Assembly: GCF_902506195.1 (NCBI RefSeq)
Contig: NZ_LR732817.1
Location: 3,563,407 to 3,627,406 of the forward strand
From: Citricoccus sp. K5
Lineage (GTDB): Bacteria; Actinomycetota; Actinomycetes; Actinomycetales; Micrococcaceae
Direction of reading: 5' to 3'
Length of the DNA: 64,000 nucleotides
This document shows, in pieces, positions 8,799-17,609 of the stretch. How positions within the stretch are numbered: the first letter of the stretch is position 1; each line of letters starts with the position of its first letter. The position numbers and the translations under genes are program-made. The notes under the pieces are model-generated. The model was not told the DNA's origin. It worked only from the letters and a program-made list of their open reading frames with translations, and searched no databases.

Positions 8799-8815
8799 AT
8801 ACCCCTGGAGGGTAT
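8799..8815. promoter_or_regulatory. CsoR-like operator upstream of copZ-copB
   Basis: ATACCCCTGGAGGGTAT, an inverted repeat ATACCC/GGGTAT with a 5-base centre, matching the TACCCC..GGGGTA type sites of CsoR copper repressors. It sits between copZ (minus) and the end of the sensor kinase gene. No csoR gene is visible in the window. Confidence 0.7.
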
Positions 8816-8818
8816 CAA

Positions 8819-9952
8819 TCAAGTGGCGATGGAGTGGTTTCTGTCGCTTCGGGCAGGCAGGTGGACGGTGAACGTCGCCCCGGTGTCCGGACCTGCGGAG
8901 CTGGCGGTCAGGGACCCTCCATGGGCTTGGACCAGGGCCCGGGAGATGGCCAGGCCGACCCCGGACCCGCCGTGGTCCCGGTCGCGGGCGGTGTCCCCGC
9001 GGTAGAACCGTTCGAAGATGTGCGGCAGGTGCTCGGGGAGGATGCCCTCGCCGGTGTCGCTGACGCTGAGCGTGATCCCTCCTGGACTCTGCCGAGCATC
9101 CAGGGTGACCTGGCCTCTTGCGGGGGTGTGGCGCAAGGCGTTGGTGAGCAGGTTGCCCAACACCTGACCCATGCGTTGGCGGTCGACCTCCACGGTCGCG
9201 ATGTCCTGGCTCGGATTCAGGATCAAGGCCACGCCCTTGGCGGCATAGGTGTCCCGATGGGCTACGGCGGCGGCCTGCAGTAACTCGCCCGCCGATTCGA
9301 TGGTGCGATCGAGCTCGATCCGTCCTTCCTCCGCCCGGGAGACGTCGTGGATGTCTTCCACCAGCCGGGTGAGGCGGGCCAGCTGTTCGTCCATGAGCTC
9401 GCCGGTGGCTTCGCCCCAGTGTGAGACTCCATCCTGCAGGGCTTCGAGGTAGACGGTGAGCACGGAGATGGGAGTGCGCATCTCGTGGGCCAAGTCCGAG
9501 AGCATCCGACGGCGGGTGCTCTCGGTGCGTTCGAGCCGCTCGGCCATGGTGTTGAACGAGGCGGCTAGGTCCTCCACCTCGGTCCCTGCCCCCATGGCCG
9601 GGACCCGGGTGTCGTACTTGCCGCCGGCCATGGCCGTCGCGGCTTGGGTCAGGGCATGGATCGGGTTCTGGATCCGGCGGGCGACATACCAGGTCAACAC
9701 CAGGCAGCAGACTAGGGCGGTGGCCAAGGCCACACCCAGGGTCCAGAAGTTGGTGTCTCGGTAGGCCTGCTCCACGTGCAGCATCTGGGTCGCATCATGC
9801 CCGGCCCCGGCCTGTTCCAAATGCTCGTGGAACAGCGGGGGGCCGGCCAGGGAGGCCACCGCCACCGCGGCCAGGATGCTGACCACCACCACCAGCAACT
9901 GGGCCAGGAAGAACCGGGCCGCCAGGCCGCGGTAACGTCGCTGGCCGGTCAC
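8819..9952 (-). CDS. copS: Sensor histidine kinase, probable CopS
   Basis: 377 aa. Two membrane helices (about 18-38 and 70-90) flank a short, roughly 30-residue extracytoplasmic loop containing several His and Met; then a HAMP linker, HisKA with phospho-acceptor His156 (LSDLAHEMRTP) and a HATPase_c domain (DTGEGILPEHLPHIFERF, GGSGVGLAIS). The ATG overlaps the response regulator stop by 4 bp. Copper as the signal is inferred from position in the copper cluster and the CopR-type boxes, not from the protein itself. Confidence 0.9.
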   Translation of the reverse strand: MTGQRRYRGLAARFFLAQLLVVVVSILAAVAVASLAGPPLFHEHLEQAGAGHDATQMLHVEQAYRDTNFWTLGVALATALVCCLVLTWYVARRIQNPIHALTQAATAMAGGKYDTRVPAMGAGTEVEDLAASFNTMAERLERTESTRRRMLSDLAHEMRTPISVLTVYLEALQDGVSHWGEATGELMDEQLARLTRLVEDIHDVSRAEEGRIELDRTIESAGELLQAAAVAHRDTYAAKGVALILNPSQDIATVEVDRQRMGQVLGNLLTNALRHTPARGQVTLDARQSPGGITLSVSDTGEGILPEHLPHIFERFYRGDTARDRDHGGSGVGLAISRALVQAHGGSLTASSAGPDTGATFTVHLPARSDRNHSIAT

Positions 9953-10650
9953 TGTTCTGCCATCCGGTAGCCAACACCGCGGACCGTGTCGACATAGCGC
10001 CCGGGGTTATCGTCGAGTTTGCGGCGCAGGTTGCCGATGTGCACATCCACGATTCGTTCATCACCCACCCACCCCGGATCCCAGACGATATCGATCAGCT
10101 GACGCCGGGAGAACACTTGATAGGGACGTCCCGACAGGGCCGCCAGCAGGTCGAACTCCGTGCGCGTCAGCCCCACCGACTTCCCGTCCACGTGGGCTTC
10201 GTGGGCGCCCAGGTCGATCACCAGCGACCCGAAAGCCCGTGCCGGTTCTGGGACGGTTACCGTCGTGCGGGGCCGCCGCATGACCGCCCCCACACGGGCG
10301 ACCAGTTCCCGGACACTGAAGGGTTTGGTGATGTAGTCATCGGCGCCCACCGCCAGCCCTTGCAGCCGGTCAGGTTCATTGCCCCGGGCGGTGAGCATCA
10401 GCACGTAGCACTCGGAAAAGGCCCGCACGCGCCGGCACACCTCGATCCCGTCCAGTCCGGGCAGGCCCAGGTCCAGGACTATCACGTCGGGATCATGCAT
10501 GCGGGCAGCCTGTACCGCATCGGGTCCGGTGTGGGTGGTGGTGACCTCATAGCCGGCCCGCTCCAGGTAGGTGGCGACCATGCGTGCCAGGGGTTTTTCG
10601 TCATCGACGACCAACACCCGCCCGGTGGACGAGCCAGTGCCAAAGTTCAT
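9949..10650 (-). CDS. copR: OmpR/PhoB-type response regulator, probable CopR
   Basis: 233 aa. Receiver domain with acidic pocket VVDDE, phospho-acceptor Asp60 (VIVLDLGLPG), the switch TAR motif and Lys in TKPF; C-terminal winged helix (about 135-233) ending in RGVGYRM. Start at ATG 10650 is supported by GGGGGAG upstream. Its gene precedes copS, and a CopR-type direct-repeat box (10709-10726) lies between it and the divergent lipoprotein gene, consistent with autoregulation. Confidence 0.9.
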   Translation of the reverse strand: MNFGTGSSTGRVLVVDDEKPLARMVATYLERAGYEVTTTHTGPDAVQAARMHDPDVIVLDLGLPGLDGIEVCRRVRAFSECYVLMLTARGNEPDRLQGLAVGADDYITKPFSVRELVARVGAVMRRPRTTVTVPEPARAFGSLVIDLGAHEAHVDGKSVGLTRTEFDLLAALSGRPYQVFSRRQLIDIVWDPGWVGDERIVDVHIGNLRRKLDDNPGRYVDTVRGVGYRMAEQ

Positions 10651-10708
10651 GTGTTCAGTCTCCCCCGGCTCACGGCCCGGAGAGCGACCCAAGACACCAG
10701 ACCGGGGA

Positions 10709-10726
10709 ATCTTCATCAAACCTTCA
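10709..10726. promoter_or_regulatory. CopR-type direct-repeat box 2, divergent copR/BNR lipoprotein promoter
   Basis: ATCTTCA (10709-10715) and ACCTTCA (10720-10726), 11 bp apart; the minus strand reads TGAAGGTTT-N2-TGAAGATTC. Same architecture as the boxes at 4039 and 21634. Confidence 0.7.
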
Positions 10727-10806
10727 AGGCAAACCGTCCGGAGCCCCTGAGCCTCCGGCGGACAATGGTAGGTGGCCCCGCAATCGGATCGGGGCGGAAA
10801 GGCACC

Positions 10807-11661
10807 ATGACTACCCGCAGAACCCTGCTCGCCGGCGGACTCGGCCTGATCGGTGTCGGCACCCTGACCGCCTGCACCGTGCCGAACACCTCAAGCCCCC
10901 AAGACGCCAACACGCAGACCCCGGGTACGGCGATCACCCACATTCATGCCATCGTGCGCGACCCCGACGACGGCCTCGTGCTCCTGGCCACCCACGAGGG
11001 CCTGTTCCGCCTCCAGGACCGCGATCTGGTCCAGGTGGGCCCGGTGGTGGATCTCATGGGTTTCGCCGTGACGCCCGAGGGCCGCTATCTGGCCTCCGGT
11101 CACCCGGCGCCCGGTACCGACCTGCCCGAACCATTGGGTTTGGCCGAGTCCACGGACCGCGGCCTGAGCTGGGAGGTGCTCTCCCGTGGCGGCCAATCCG
11201 ACTTCCACGCCCTGGCCGCCGGCCCGGCCGGCGTCCTCGGCTTCGATGGTCAACTGCGTGCCAGCGCCGACGGAATCAACTGGCGGACCCTCACGATCCC
11301 TACCCCACCCGCGTCCTTGGCCATCTCCCCGAAAACTGGGACCGTGCTGACCACCACCGAAGCCGGGATGCTGCGGTCAGTAGACAACGGTGCCACCTGG
11401 AGCACCCTGGACACCCCGCAGCTGATGCACCTGGTCGCCTGGGCCGACGACACCACAGTCGTTGGCGCCGGTACCGACGGCCGGTTGCTGACCAGCTCCG
11501 ACGGCGGCGACACCTGGACCTCCAGTGACCCACTGAGCGACACGGCCTCCGCCCTGGGAGCCAGCATCACTGACGACGGGCAGGTCGAAGCACTCCTAGT
11601 CATCGGCACGGCCGTCCTACGCACCACCGACGGCGGGAACACCACCGAACCGCTGCTGTGA
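10807..11661 (+). CDS. BNR/Asp-box beta-propeller lipoprotein (F510_1955-like)
   Basis: 284 aa. N-terminus has a Tat-like TRRTLL motif and lipobox LTAC. The rest is made of beta-propeller repeats with Asp-box motifs (SADGINW, SVDNGATW, SSDGGDTW), as in sialidase/YCF48-like folds. Proteins of this kind, often called F510_1955 family glycosylhydrolase, are common in actinobacterial copper clusters, but the expected sialidase catalytic residues are not evident and function is unknown. First gene of the plus-strand copper group, behind CopR box 2. Confidence 0.8.
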   Translation: MTTRRTLLAGGLGLIGVGTLTACTVPNTSSPQDANTQTPGTAITHIHAIVRDPDDGLVLLATHEGLFRLQDRDLVQVGPVVDLMGFAVTPEGRYLASGHPAPGTDLPEPLGLAESTDRGLSWEVLSRGGQSDFHALAAGPAGVLGFDGQLRASADGINWRTLTIPTPPASLAISPKTGTVLTTTEAGMLRSVDNGATWSTLDTPQLMHLVAWADDTTVVGAGTDGRLLTSSDGGDTWTSSDPLSDTASALGASITDDGQVEALLVIGTAVLRTTDGGNTTEPLL

Positions 11662-11734
11662 CCCATGCCGCGCCAAGCCGCGGGCCCTAAACCGGACCAT
11701 GACCAGCAAGGACGAACAGGAAAGGCCAGTGCCG

Positions 11735-12199
11735 ATGGCGGAACGCCGACATCTTCACCGCCTTGACCTGTCCCGTCGGACCGCCCTCAGGCCGGTTCTG
11801 GGCATCCTCGTGCTGCTCCTCGGCCTGCTCGGGATGCATGCTGGCGTGGGCACCGGCGCGGTGATGGCCGGCATCGACACCTCCGCCTTAACGGTGTCCC
11901 AGCATCCCGGGCCGACAACCGTCGGCCCTGCCGGTTGGGCACCCGGAGACGTGCTCACAGCCCAGCCTCCCGGGGATAATGCCGCAGGCGGCAGCGGGTT
12001 GCCGTATTGCGCACTGGAGGCCGGGGGCGACACCTGCGCCTCCTCCCTAACCACGCCTTCCGTCGTCCTGGATCTAGAGCCCCGGGAGCTCACGTCATTT
12101 CCCGGGCAGGGGCTGACCGCGCCCCCACTGCCTTGGGTTGTCCACTTCAGGCTTCCCTGGACTCCTTCACTGGTTCAACTGGCCATCAACCGCACCTAG
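11735..12199 (+). CDS. DUF6153-like small membrane protein
   Basis: About 154 aa. One N-terminal membrane helix with LLGLLGMHAG, then an extracytoplasmic region with two cysteines (PYCALE and DTCAS) and Pro/Thr-rich sequence. It resembles the DUF6153 family found beside copper genes. Start taken at ATG 11735, 9 bases after AGGAAAGG; an upstream in-frame ATG at 11699 has no clear ribosome binding site. It lies between the BNR lipoprotein and the multicopper oxidase. Confidence 0.6.
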   Translation: MAERRHLHRLDLSRRTALRPVLGILVLLLGLLGMHAGVGTGAVMAGIDTSALTVSQHPGPTTVGPAGWAPGDVLTAQPPGDNAAGGSGLPYCALEAGGDTCASSLTTPSVVLDLEPRELTSFPGQGLTAPPLPWVVHFRLPWTPSLVQLAINRT

Positions 12200-12359
12200 G
12201 ATGCCCGGTCGTGTCCACCGGCAAGCACAGCCGCCCCCTTGCATTGGGGACGGCACGCAGCAGCCTGTGGGCCACCATCCCATCAGCAACTGATGAGCCA
12301 TACCCGTCCCCCGTCGTACCTCCCTGCGGCAGGTGATCGGGAGAAGGAAAGAAGAACCG

Positions 12360-13916
12360 ATGACCTCCCCACTGACCACCCGCCGCGCCTTCCTGGGCAC
12401 CTCCGTCGGCGCCCTCGCCATGGCCGGACTGGCCGCATGCTCCGACCCCCTGGCCACCGCCCGACCGTCAGGGCGCATCCTGCCCACCGACCCGCTGATC
12501 GCCGAATACGAAAAACGACGTGCCTACTCAGGCACCACCGTCGCCAACCGACTCCCCGCCGCACCCTTCGAGACCTCCCTCGAAGGTCGGACCCTGACCA
12601 CTTGGGGATACGACAAGAGCCTCAACGGACCGCTGCTGCGCGCCAAGACCGGCGACCTGCTCGACGTCACCGTCGCCAACGGTCTTCCGGAGGGAACGAG
12701 CGTGCACTGGCACGGACTGGCCCTGCGCAATGACGCCGACGGAGTCCAGGGAGTGACCCAGGATCCCATCGCGGCCGGAGGAACCTACTCGTACGGATTC
12801 CGGCTCTCCCATCCGGGCACCTACTGGTACCACTCCCACTTCGACACCCAGCGCGAACGCGCCCTGTACGGTGCGCTGATCGTCGAGGATCCCAACGAAA
12901 CCCTCGACTATGACCAGGAATGGGTCGTGATCCTGGACGACTGGCTCGACGGGATCACCGGAACGCCCGAGGAAGTCGTCGAGGAGCTCTCCGCCGGAAT
13001 GGACATGTCCGGTGACATGGAGGGTATGGAGGGGATGGATCACGGGTCCATGAGCGAGGACAGCTCCTCCGGCATGCCCATGAAGCACATGCTCATGGGG
13101 GCTGAGAGCGACTACCTGGGCGGGGATGCCGGCGACGTGAGGATCCCCGTGCACCTGTTCAACGGCCGCCCCCCAGCCGAACCCGACACTATCGACGGCA
13201 AGCCCGGCGACCGTATCCGTCTGCGACTGATCAATGCCGCCGGAGACACCGCCTACCGGGTTGGGGTCCCCGGTCAGGAATTGACCATCACCCACACCGA
13301 TGGGTTCCCGGTCCAGCCGCGTCAGGCCGACGCCGTCGTCTTGGGCATGGGTGAACGCTTGGATGTGCTGGTCACCCTTGGCGACCAGGCCGTGCCCGTT
13401 CTGGCCCTGCCCGAGGGCAAGACCGGCCACTCCTACGGCATCATCAAAGCCGGATCGAACACCGCTCTCTCCGGACGGCTCCCGCAGACCCTGGGCGGGA
13501 CCGTGCTCGATGGCAGCCGACTGAAGGCCCACGAATCCGTCCTGCTCGAGCCAAAGGAACCGACCAGGAGCCATGAGCTGCGGCTCACCGGATCGATGGC
13601 CGACTATGACTGGGGTATCAACGGGCGCCGCTTCGACCCGGCCAACCCCTTTGACGGTGCCTTCAAGCTCCGGCTGGACGAGCGTGTGCGGGTCACGATG
13701 ACCAACGACACCGACATGTGGCACCCCATGCACCTGCATGGCCACACCTTCCAGCTGGCCGACAACGGTGCACGCAAGGACACAGTCATCGTCAAACCCC
13801 GGCAGACCATCGTCTTCGACTTCGAGGCGGACAACCCGGGACAGTGGCTGACCCACTGCCACAACGCCTACCACGCCGAGGCCGGGATGATGGGCGTCTT
13901 CTCCTACATCCACTGA
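12360..13916 (+). CDS. Multicopper oxidase, Tat-exported, Met-rich
   Basis: 518 aa. Tat motif TRRAFLG with lipobox LAAC. All four copper-ligand motifs are present: HWHGLAL, WYHSHFD, HPMHLHGHTF and HCHNAYHAEAGMM. A Met/His-rich insert between residues about 215 and 245 (several MDM, MEGMEGMDHG and MPMKHM clusters) resembles the Met-rich segment of CueO and suggests cuprous oxidase activity. AAGGAAAG upstream supports ATG 12360. Probably oxidises Cu(I) outside the membrane to the less toxic Cu(II). Follows the DUF6153-like gene in the CopR-linked group. Confidence 0.95.
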   Translation: MTSPLTTRRAFLGTSVGALAMAGLAACSDPLATARPSGRILPTDPLIAEYEKRRAYSGTTVANRLPAAPFETSLEGRTLTTWGYDKSLNGPLLRAKTGDLLDVTVANGLPEGTSVHWHGLALRNDADGVQGVTQDPIAAGGTYSYGFRLSHPGTYWYHSHFDTQRERALYGALIVEDPNETLDYDQEWVVILDDWLDGITGTPEEVVEELSAGMDMSGDMEGMEGMDHGSMSEDSSSGMPMKHMLMGAESDYLGGDAGDVRIPVHLFNGRPPAEPDTIDGKPGDRIRLRLINAAGDTAYRVGVPGQELTITHTDGFPVQPRQADAVVLGMGERLDVLVTLGDQAVPVLALPEGKTGHSYGIIKAGSNTALSGRLPQTLGGTVLDGSRLKAHESVLLEPKEPTRSHELRLTGSMADYDWGINGRRFDPANPFDGAFKLRLDERVRVTMTNDTDMWHPMHLHGHTFQLADNGARKDTVIVKPRQTIVFDFEADNPGQWLTHCHNAYHAEAGMMGVFSYIH

Positions 13917-13945
13917 CCACTCCACCCACGCCTCGTCCCTCCATC

Positions 13946-13965
13946 CACCGGGCGGTCGCCCGGTG
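13946..13965. terminator. GC-rich hairpin after the multicopper oxidase
   Basis: Perfect 9-bp inverted repeat CACCGGGCG/CGCCCGGTG with a 2-base loop, 30 bases after the stop; no T-tract. Confidence 0.4.
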
Positions 13966-14078
13966 CCCGTTCAGGAAAGAACATGCCCCTATCGTCCACT
14001 CGCACCCACCACGTCCAGGACCGTCCCGACCCGGGCCTCCGGCCACCATCCCCGGACACAACCCCAAGGAGGAAATAG

Positions 14079-14822
14079 ATGGGCGAGTACTTCGCTCAGA
14101 CCGTCCAGTCCGGGGCGCTGCTGATGGCCATCCCGCTGGCGGCCATCGCCGGGCTCGTCTCCTTCCTCTCGCCCTGCATCCTGCCGCTCGTCCCCGGATA
14201 CCTGGGCTATGTCTCCGGTCTGTCCGACCCGACCCGTCCGGACAACCGACGCAGGGTCATGACAGGGGTGGGCCTGTTCATCCTCGGCTTCGCCGCCGTG
14301 TTCACCCTCTACGGCGCCGCCTTCGGCCTGATCGGCGGGTGGCTGCTGCGCTGGCAGGACCTGCTGATCCGCATCCTGGGGGTCATCGTCATCCTCATGG
14401 GCCTGGCGCTGATGGGCATGCTCTCGACCCTGCAAAGAACCAAGACTCTCACCTTTAAACCCAAGACCGGGCTGGCCGGAGCGCCGCTACTGGGCGTGGG
14501 CTTCGGCCTCGGCTGGACGCCCTGCATGGGCCCCACCCTCAGCGCCGTCCTGGCCCTGAGCACCACCACCGGCGACCCCTGGCGCGGTGCCTTGCTGGGA
14601 TTCTCCTACTGCCTGGGACTGGGCATCCCCTTCGTCCTCGTCGCCAGAGGCTTGGGCTGGGTGAGCACCACCTTGGGCTTCGTGCGCCGCCACATGCGCG
14701 TGTTCAACATCGCCGGCGGCACCCTGCTCGTGTTGGTCGGTGTCCTAATGGCCACCGGGATCTGGACGGCCTGGATCTATCAACTGCAGAACCTCGCCGG
14801 CACCTTCACTACCCCCATCTAA
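14079..14822 (+). CDS. ccdA: CcdA-type thiol:disulfide transporter
   Basis: 247 aa, six hydrophobic helices. Redox cysteines occur in SPCILP (helix 1) and TPCMGP (helix 4), the paired transmembrane cysteines that carry electrons from cytosolic thioredoxin across the membrane in CcdA/DsbD. AAGGAGG precedes the ATG. In cytochrome c maturation it would reduce the TlpA/ResA-like protein encoded next. In a copper cluster the same pathway could also keep extracytoplasmic Cys ligands reduced (inference). Confidence 0.93.
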   Translation: MGEYFAQTVQSGALLMAIPLAAIAGLVSFLSPCILPLVPGYLGYVSGLSDPTRPDNRRRVMTGVGLFILGFAAVFTLYGAAFGLIGGWLLRWQDLLIRILGVIVILMGLALMGMLSTLQRTKTLTFKPKTGLAGAPLLGVGFGLGWTPCMGPTLSAVLALSTTTGDPWRGALLGFSYCLGLGIPFVLVARGLGWVSTTLGFVRRHMRVFNIAGGTLLVLVGVLMATGIWTAWIYQLQNLAGTFTTPI

Positions 14823-14930
14823 AAGGTCCTCGTCCCAGGACTCACCCCGAACTGACGACTGCTCACCGGCTCAACCGCCGCGTGCCATAAACCACACCCC
14901 CCGGTCGGCCTTCGCCATCGTTTCCCCGAT

Positions 14931-14947
14931 TTCTACAGACTGTAGAA
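14931..14947. promoter_or_regulatory. Perfect palindrome upstream of tlpA (BlaI/CopY-like operator)
   Basis: TTCTACAGACTGTAGAA is a perfect 17-bp palindrome about 47 bp upstream of the tlpA ATG. Its CTACA-N3-TGTAG core resembles operators of BlaI/MecI/CopY winged-helix repressors. No such regulator is encoded in the window. Confidence 0.55.
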
Positions 14948-14993
14948 TTCGAAGGTCGTCCTACCCCCGCAGAAGAAGTATCGGAGGTACGTC

Positions 14994-15647
14994 ATGTCCA
15001 ACCTGAAGCATTCCCCTGGGTCCGCCCCTCGGACCCCCGACCCCCTGCGTCGGCCCGGACGCCGACAGGTCCTGGTCGGACTGGCCGGGATCGCCGCCTT
15101 GCCGGTGCTGGCCGCTTGCTCAAGCGACGACCCACTGGCCGCCCAAGCCGGCAATGCCGATGGCAAGAACTACATCGCCGGCGACGGGTCGGTCCTGGAG
15201 ATTAGGCCGGATGAGCGCGGTGAGCCGGTGCAGTTCAGCTCCACCTTGTTCTCCGGGGAGCCAATCAGCACGGACAGCCTCGTCGGGGATCCCGCGGTGC
15301 TTAACTTCTGGTACGCCGCCTGTGCGCCGTGCCGGGTGGAGGCCCCGGACCTGCAGGCCCTGCACGAGGAGCTCGAGCCCCAAGACGTCCGCTTCGTGGG
15401 CGTCAATGTCCGGGACACGGTGGCCACCGCGCAGGCCTTCGAACGCAACTTCGGCATCACCTATCCCTCGGTCGAAGACCTCAATGGCCAGGTGCTCTTG
15501 GCCATGACCGACTACGTCCCACCGCAGGCCGTGCCCACCACGATCGTGCTGGACCGTCAGGGCCGGGTCTCGGCCCGAATCCTGGGGATCGCCGAGCGGT
15601 CCACGCTACGAACCCTGATCACCACGGTGCTGGGCGAACAGGCCTGA
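14994..15647 (+). CDS. tlpA: TlpA/ResA-like thioredoxin-fold lipoprotein
   Basis: 217 aa. Twin-Arg followed by a hydrophobic stretch and lipobox LAAC (Cys42). The thioredoxin-like AhpC-TSA/Redoxin domain has the active site WYAACAPCR (Cys110, Cys113) and the cis-Pro loop AVPTT. It would reduce apocytochrome c haem-binding cysteines outside the membrane, taking electrons from CcdA. GGAGG lies upstream of the ATG; the BlaI-like palindrome suggests control separate from the CopR group. Confidence 0.92.
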   Translation: MSNLKHSPGSAPRTPDPLRRPGRRQVLVGLAGIAALPVLAACSSDDPLAAQAGNADGKNYIAGDGSVLEIRPDERGEPVQFSSTLFSGEPISTDSLVGDPAVLNFWYAACAPCRVEAPDLQALHEELEPQDVRFVGVNVRDTVATAQAFERNFGITYPSVEDLNGQVLLAMTDYVPPQAVPTTIVLDRQGRVSARILGIAERSTLRTLITTVLGEQA

Positions 15648-15654
15648 ACCCACC

Positions 15655-15855
15655 ATGGACCTCCTGACCCTCCCGCGCGCCGCCGTCCAGTATCTGGTGA
15701 ACCAACCCCTCACCGATATCGTCACCGCCGGTTCGTTGTCCACGTACACCTCCAGCCAGGACGTGCCGGATCCACTGCTGGCCGCCGGCCCCCAGAACAC
15801 CGGCTTCCACGACCGGCAGGCCTCGCCCGCTACTGACGGGAGGATTCCGAAATGA
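15655..15855 (+). CDS. Possible 66-aa protein between tlpA and resB
   Basis: ATG seven bases after the tlpA stop; the stop overlaps the resB ATG (AATGAG), so the frame fits an operon gap exactly. The sequence has no recognised domain or clear membrane helix, and Ser/Thr/Pro content is high. It could be a coupling leader or a non-coding spacer open by chance. Confidence 0.3.
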   Translation: MDLLTLPRAAVQYLVNQPLTDIVTAGSLSTYTSSQDVPDPLLAAGPQNTGFHDRQASPATDGRIPK

Positions 15856-17606
15856 GCCACACCGATGCGCCGAACCAGCGCCAGGACGCGGAGCTGCCCG
15901 CCCTGGGCTTCACGGGCACCCTGCGGTTCCTGTGGGTCCAGCTGACCAGCATGCGCACCGCGCTGATGCTGTTGCTGCTGCTGGCCGTTGCAGCCGTTCC
16001 GGGCTCGCTGTTCCCGCAGCGGCCGGCCGGTCCCGGGATCGTGGATGACTACATCTCCGACAATCCCGCGGCTGGGGAGTGGCTGGACCGCTTCCAGATG
16101 TTCGACGTGTACTCGTCCGTCTGGTTCTCCGCCATCTACCTCCTGCTGTTCGTCTCCCTGATCGGCTGTGTGTTCCCGCGCGCCGTCAAACACGCCAAGG
16201 CCCTGCGCTCTGCCCCGCCGCGCACCCCCCGCCTACTCTCCCGCCTGCCCGAGTACGGAAAAGTCGTGCTGGAATCCACCGGGCCGTCCCCCCGGGACGC
16301 GGTAGACCAAGCGGCCAAGATCCTCAAGAAGCGCGGCTACCGGATCCAGGTCCGCCAGGAAGCCGAGGGCAACGCTTCCGTAGGTGCCGAGCGCGGCTAC
16401 GTGCGCGAAATCGGCAACATCGTCTTCCACCTGTCCCTCATCGGAGTGCTGGCGTTTATGGCGGCCGGCTCGATGCTGAGCTACCGGGGCCAGAAGATCC
16501 TCGTCGAAGGCGAGGGATTCGCCAACACCCTCGTCGCCTACGACGCCTTCACCCCCGGCAGCGCCTTCTCCGAGCAGAAGCTAAACCCGTTCTCCATGAC
16601 CCTGGACAGCTTCGAGGCCGAGTTCGACCGCGAGTCGGATACCCACTACGGCCAAGCATTGGACTTCACCGCCGTGCTGGGCGTACGTCATGGACCGGGC
16701 GAACCGGAGCAGACCACGGAGCTGAAGGTGAACCATCCCCTGGACATCGACGGTGTCCGCGTGTACCTGGTCGGCAACGGCTACGCCCCCGAGGTCACCG
16801 TGCGGGACGGCATTGGGAACATCGCCTTCCAAGGCCCCGTGATCGGCCGGGCAGAAGACCAGGTGTACACCTCCCTGATGGTCATCAAAGCCCCCGACTC
16901 CGAACCCGACCAGCTCGGCTTCGTCGGGTTCTTCCTGCCCACGGCCTACACCGGAGAGGACGGGGTGGCCATCTCGATTGACCCCGAATTGCTCAACCCC
17001 GAGCTGAACCTCAACTCCTACTACGGCGATCTCGGCCTGGACACGGGCGAACCGCAGAACGTCTACGTCTTGGACACCGACACCCTCACCGAGCTGAACT
17101 CCCGCAACCTCGAGGCCGGCGGCATCACATTGTCCCCGGGGGAGTCCTACGAGCTGCCGGAGGGCAAGGGTTCCATAGCCTTTGACGGCGTCAAGCGTTT
17201 CGTGGGCCTGGACATCGTCTACGACCCCGCCAAATGGGGTGTGGGCATCTTCGCCGTGTTGGCGATGCTGGCACTGGGCGTGAGCCTGTTCGTGCGCCGC
17301 CGCCGCGTGTGGGTCCGTGGCACCACAGACCCCAACGGGTATACCACGGTCGAGTATGGCCTGCTGGCTCGCGGTGAGAGCTTCGGCCTGCGCGAAGAGA
17401 ACGTCGCCCTGCGACGCCAGATGGAAAGGACCTGGCCGGTCCAGGCACCCAAGGATGCCGACGACGCTGAGGGAGGCCCCTCCACCTCCGATTACAAGCC
17501 GCCAAGCGGCCACGATGCCCACCCCGTCGACATTCAGGCCGCGATGCCTGCCATCCACCGGCCCCCAGAAAGCAAACCCAACACCACCGAGAACCGACCG
17601 GAGTAA
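15852..17606 (+). CDS. resB: ResB cytochrome c biogenesis protein
   Basis: 584 aa. Starts with GFTGTLRFLWVQLTSMRTAL, the conserved beginning of ResB, and has membrane helices at about 35-55, 95-115, 195-215 and 465-485, with a large extracytoplasmic domain between the third and fourth. The C-terminus is a charged, Pro-rich cytoplasmic tail. With CcsB it forms the system II haem-export and cytochrome c haem ligation complex. GGGAGG is upstream and the ATG overlaps the preceding short frame. Confidence 0.95.
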   Translation: MSHTDAPNQRQDAELPALGFTGTLRFLWVQLTSMRTALMLLLLLAVAAVPGSLFPQRPAGPGIVDDYISDNPAAGEWLDRFQMFDVYSSVWFSAIYLLLFVSLIGCVFPRAVKHAKALRSAPPRTPRLLSRLPEYGKVVLESTGPSPRDAVDQAAKILKKRGYRIQVRQEAEGNASVGAERGYVREIGNIVFHLSLIGVLAFMAAGSMLSYRGQKILVEGEGFANTLVAYDAFTPGSAFSEQKLNPFSMTLDSFEAEFDRESDTHYGQALDFTAVLGVRHGPGEPEQTTELKVNHPLDIDGVRVYLVGNGYAPEVTVRDGIGNIAFQGPVIGRAEDQVYTSLMVIKAPDSEPDQLGFVGFFLPTAYTGEDGVAISIDPELLNPELNLNSYYGDLGLDTGEPQNVYVLDTDTLTELNSRNLEAGGITLSPGESYELPEGKGSIAFDGVKRFVGLDIVYDPAKWGVGIFAVLAMLALGVSLFVRRRRVWVRGTTDPNGYTTVEYGLLARGESFGLREENVALRRQMERTWPVQAPKDADDAEGGPSTSDYKPPSGHDAHPVDIQAAMPAIHRPPESKPNTTENRPE

Positions 17607-17609
17607 ATC

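Noticed and set aside
12528-13925. 465-codon minus-strand frame
   Set aside because: Antisense to the multicopper oxidase, which has all copper ligands.
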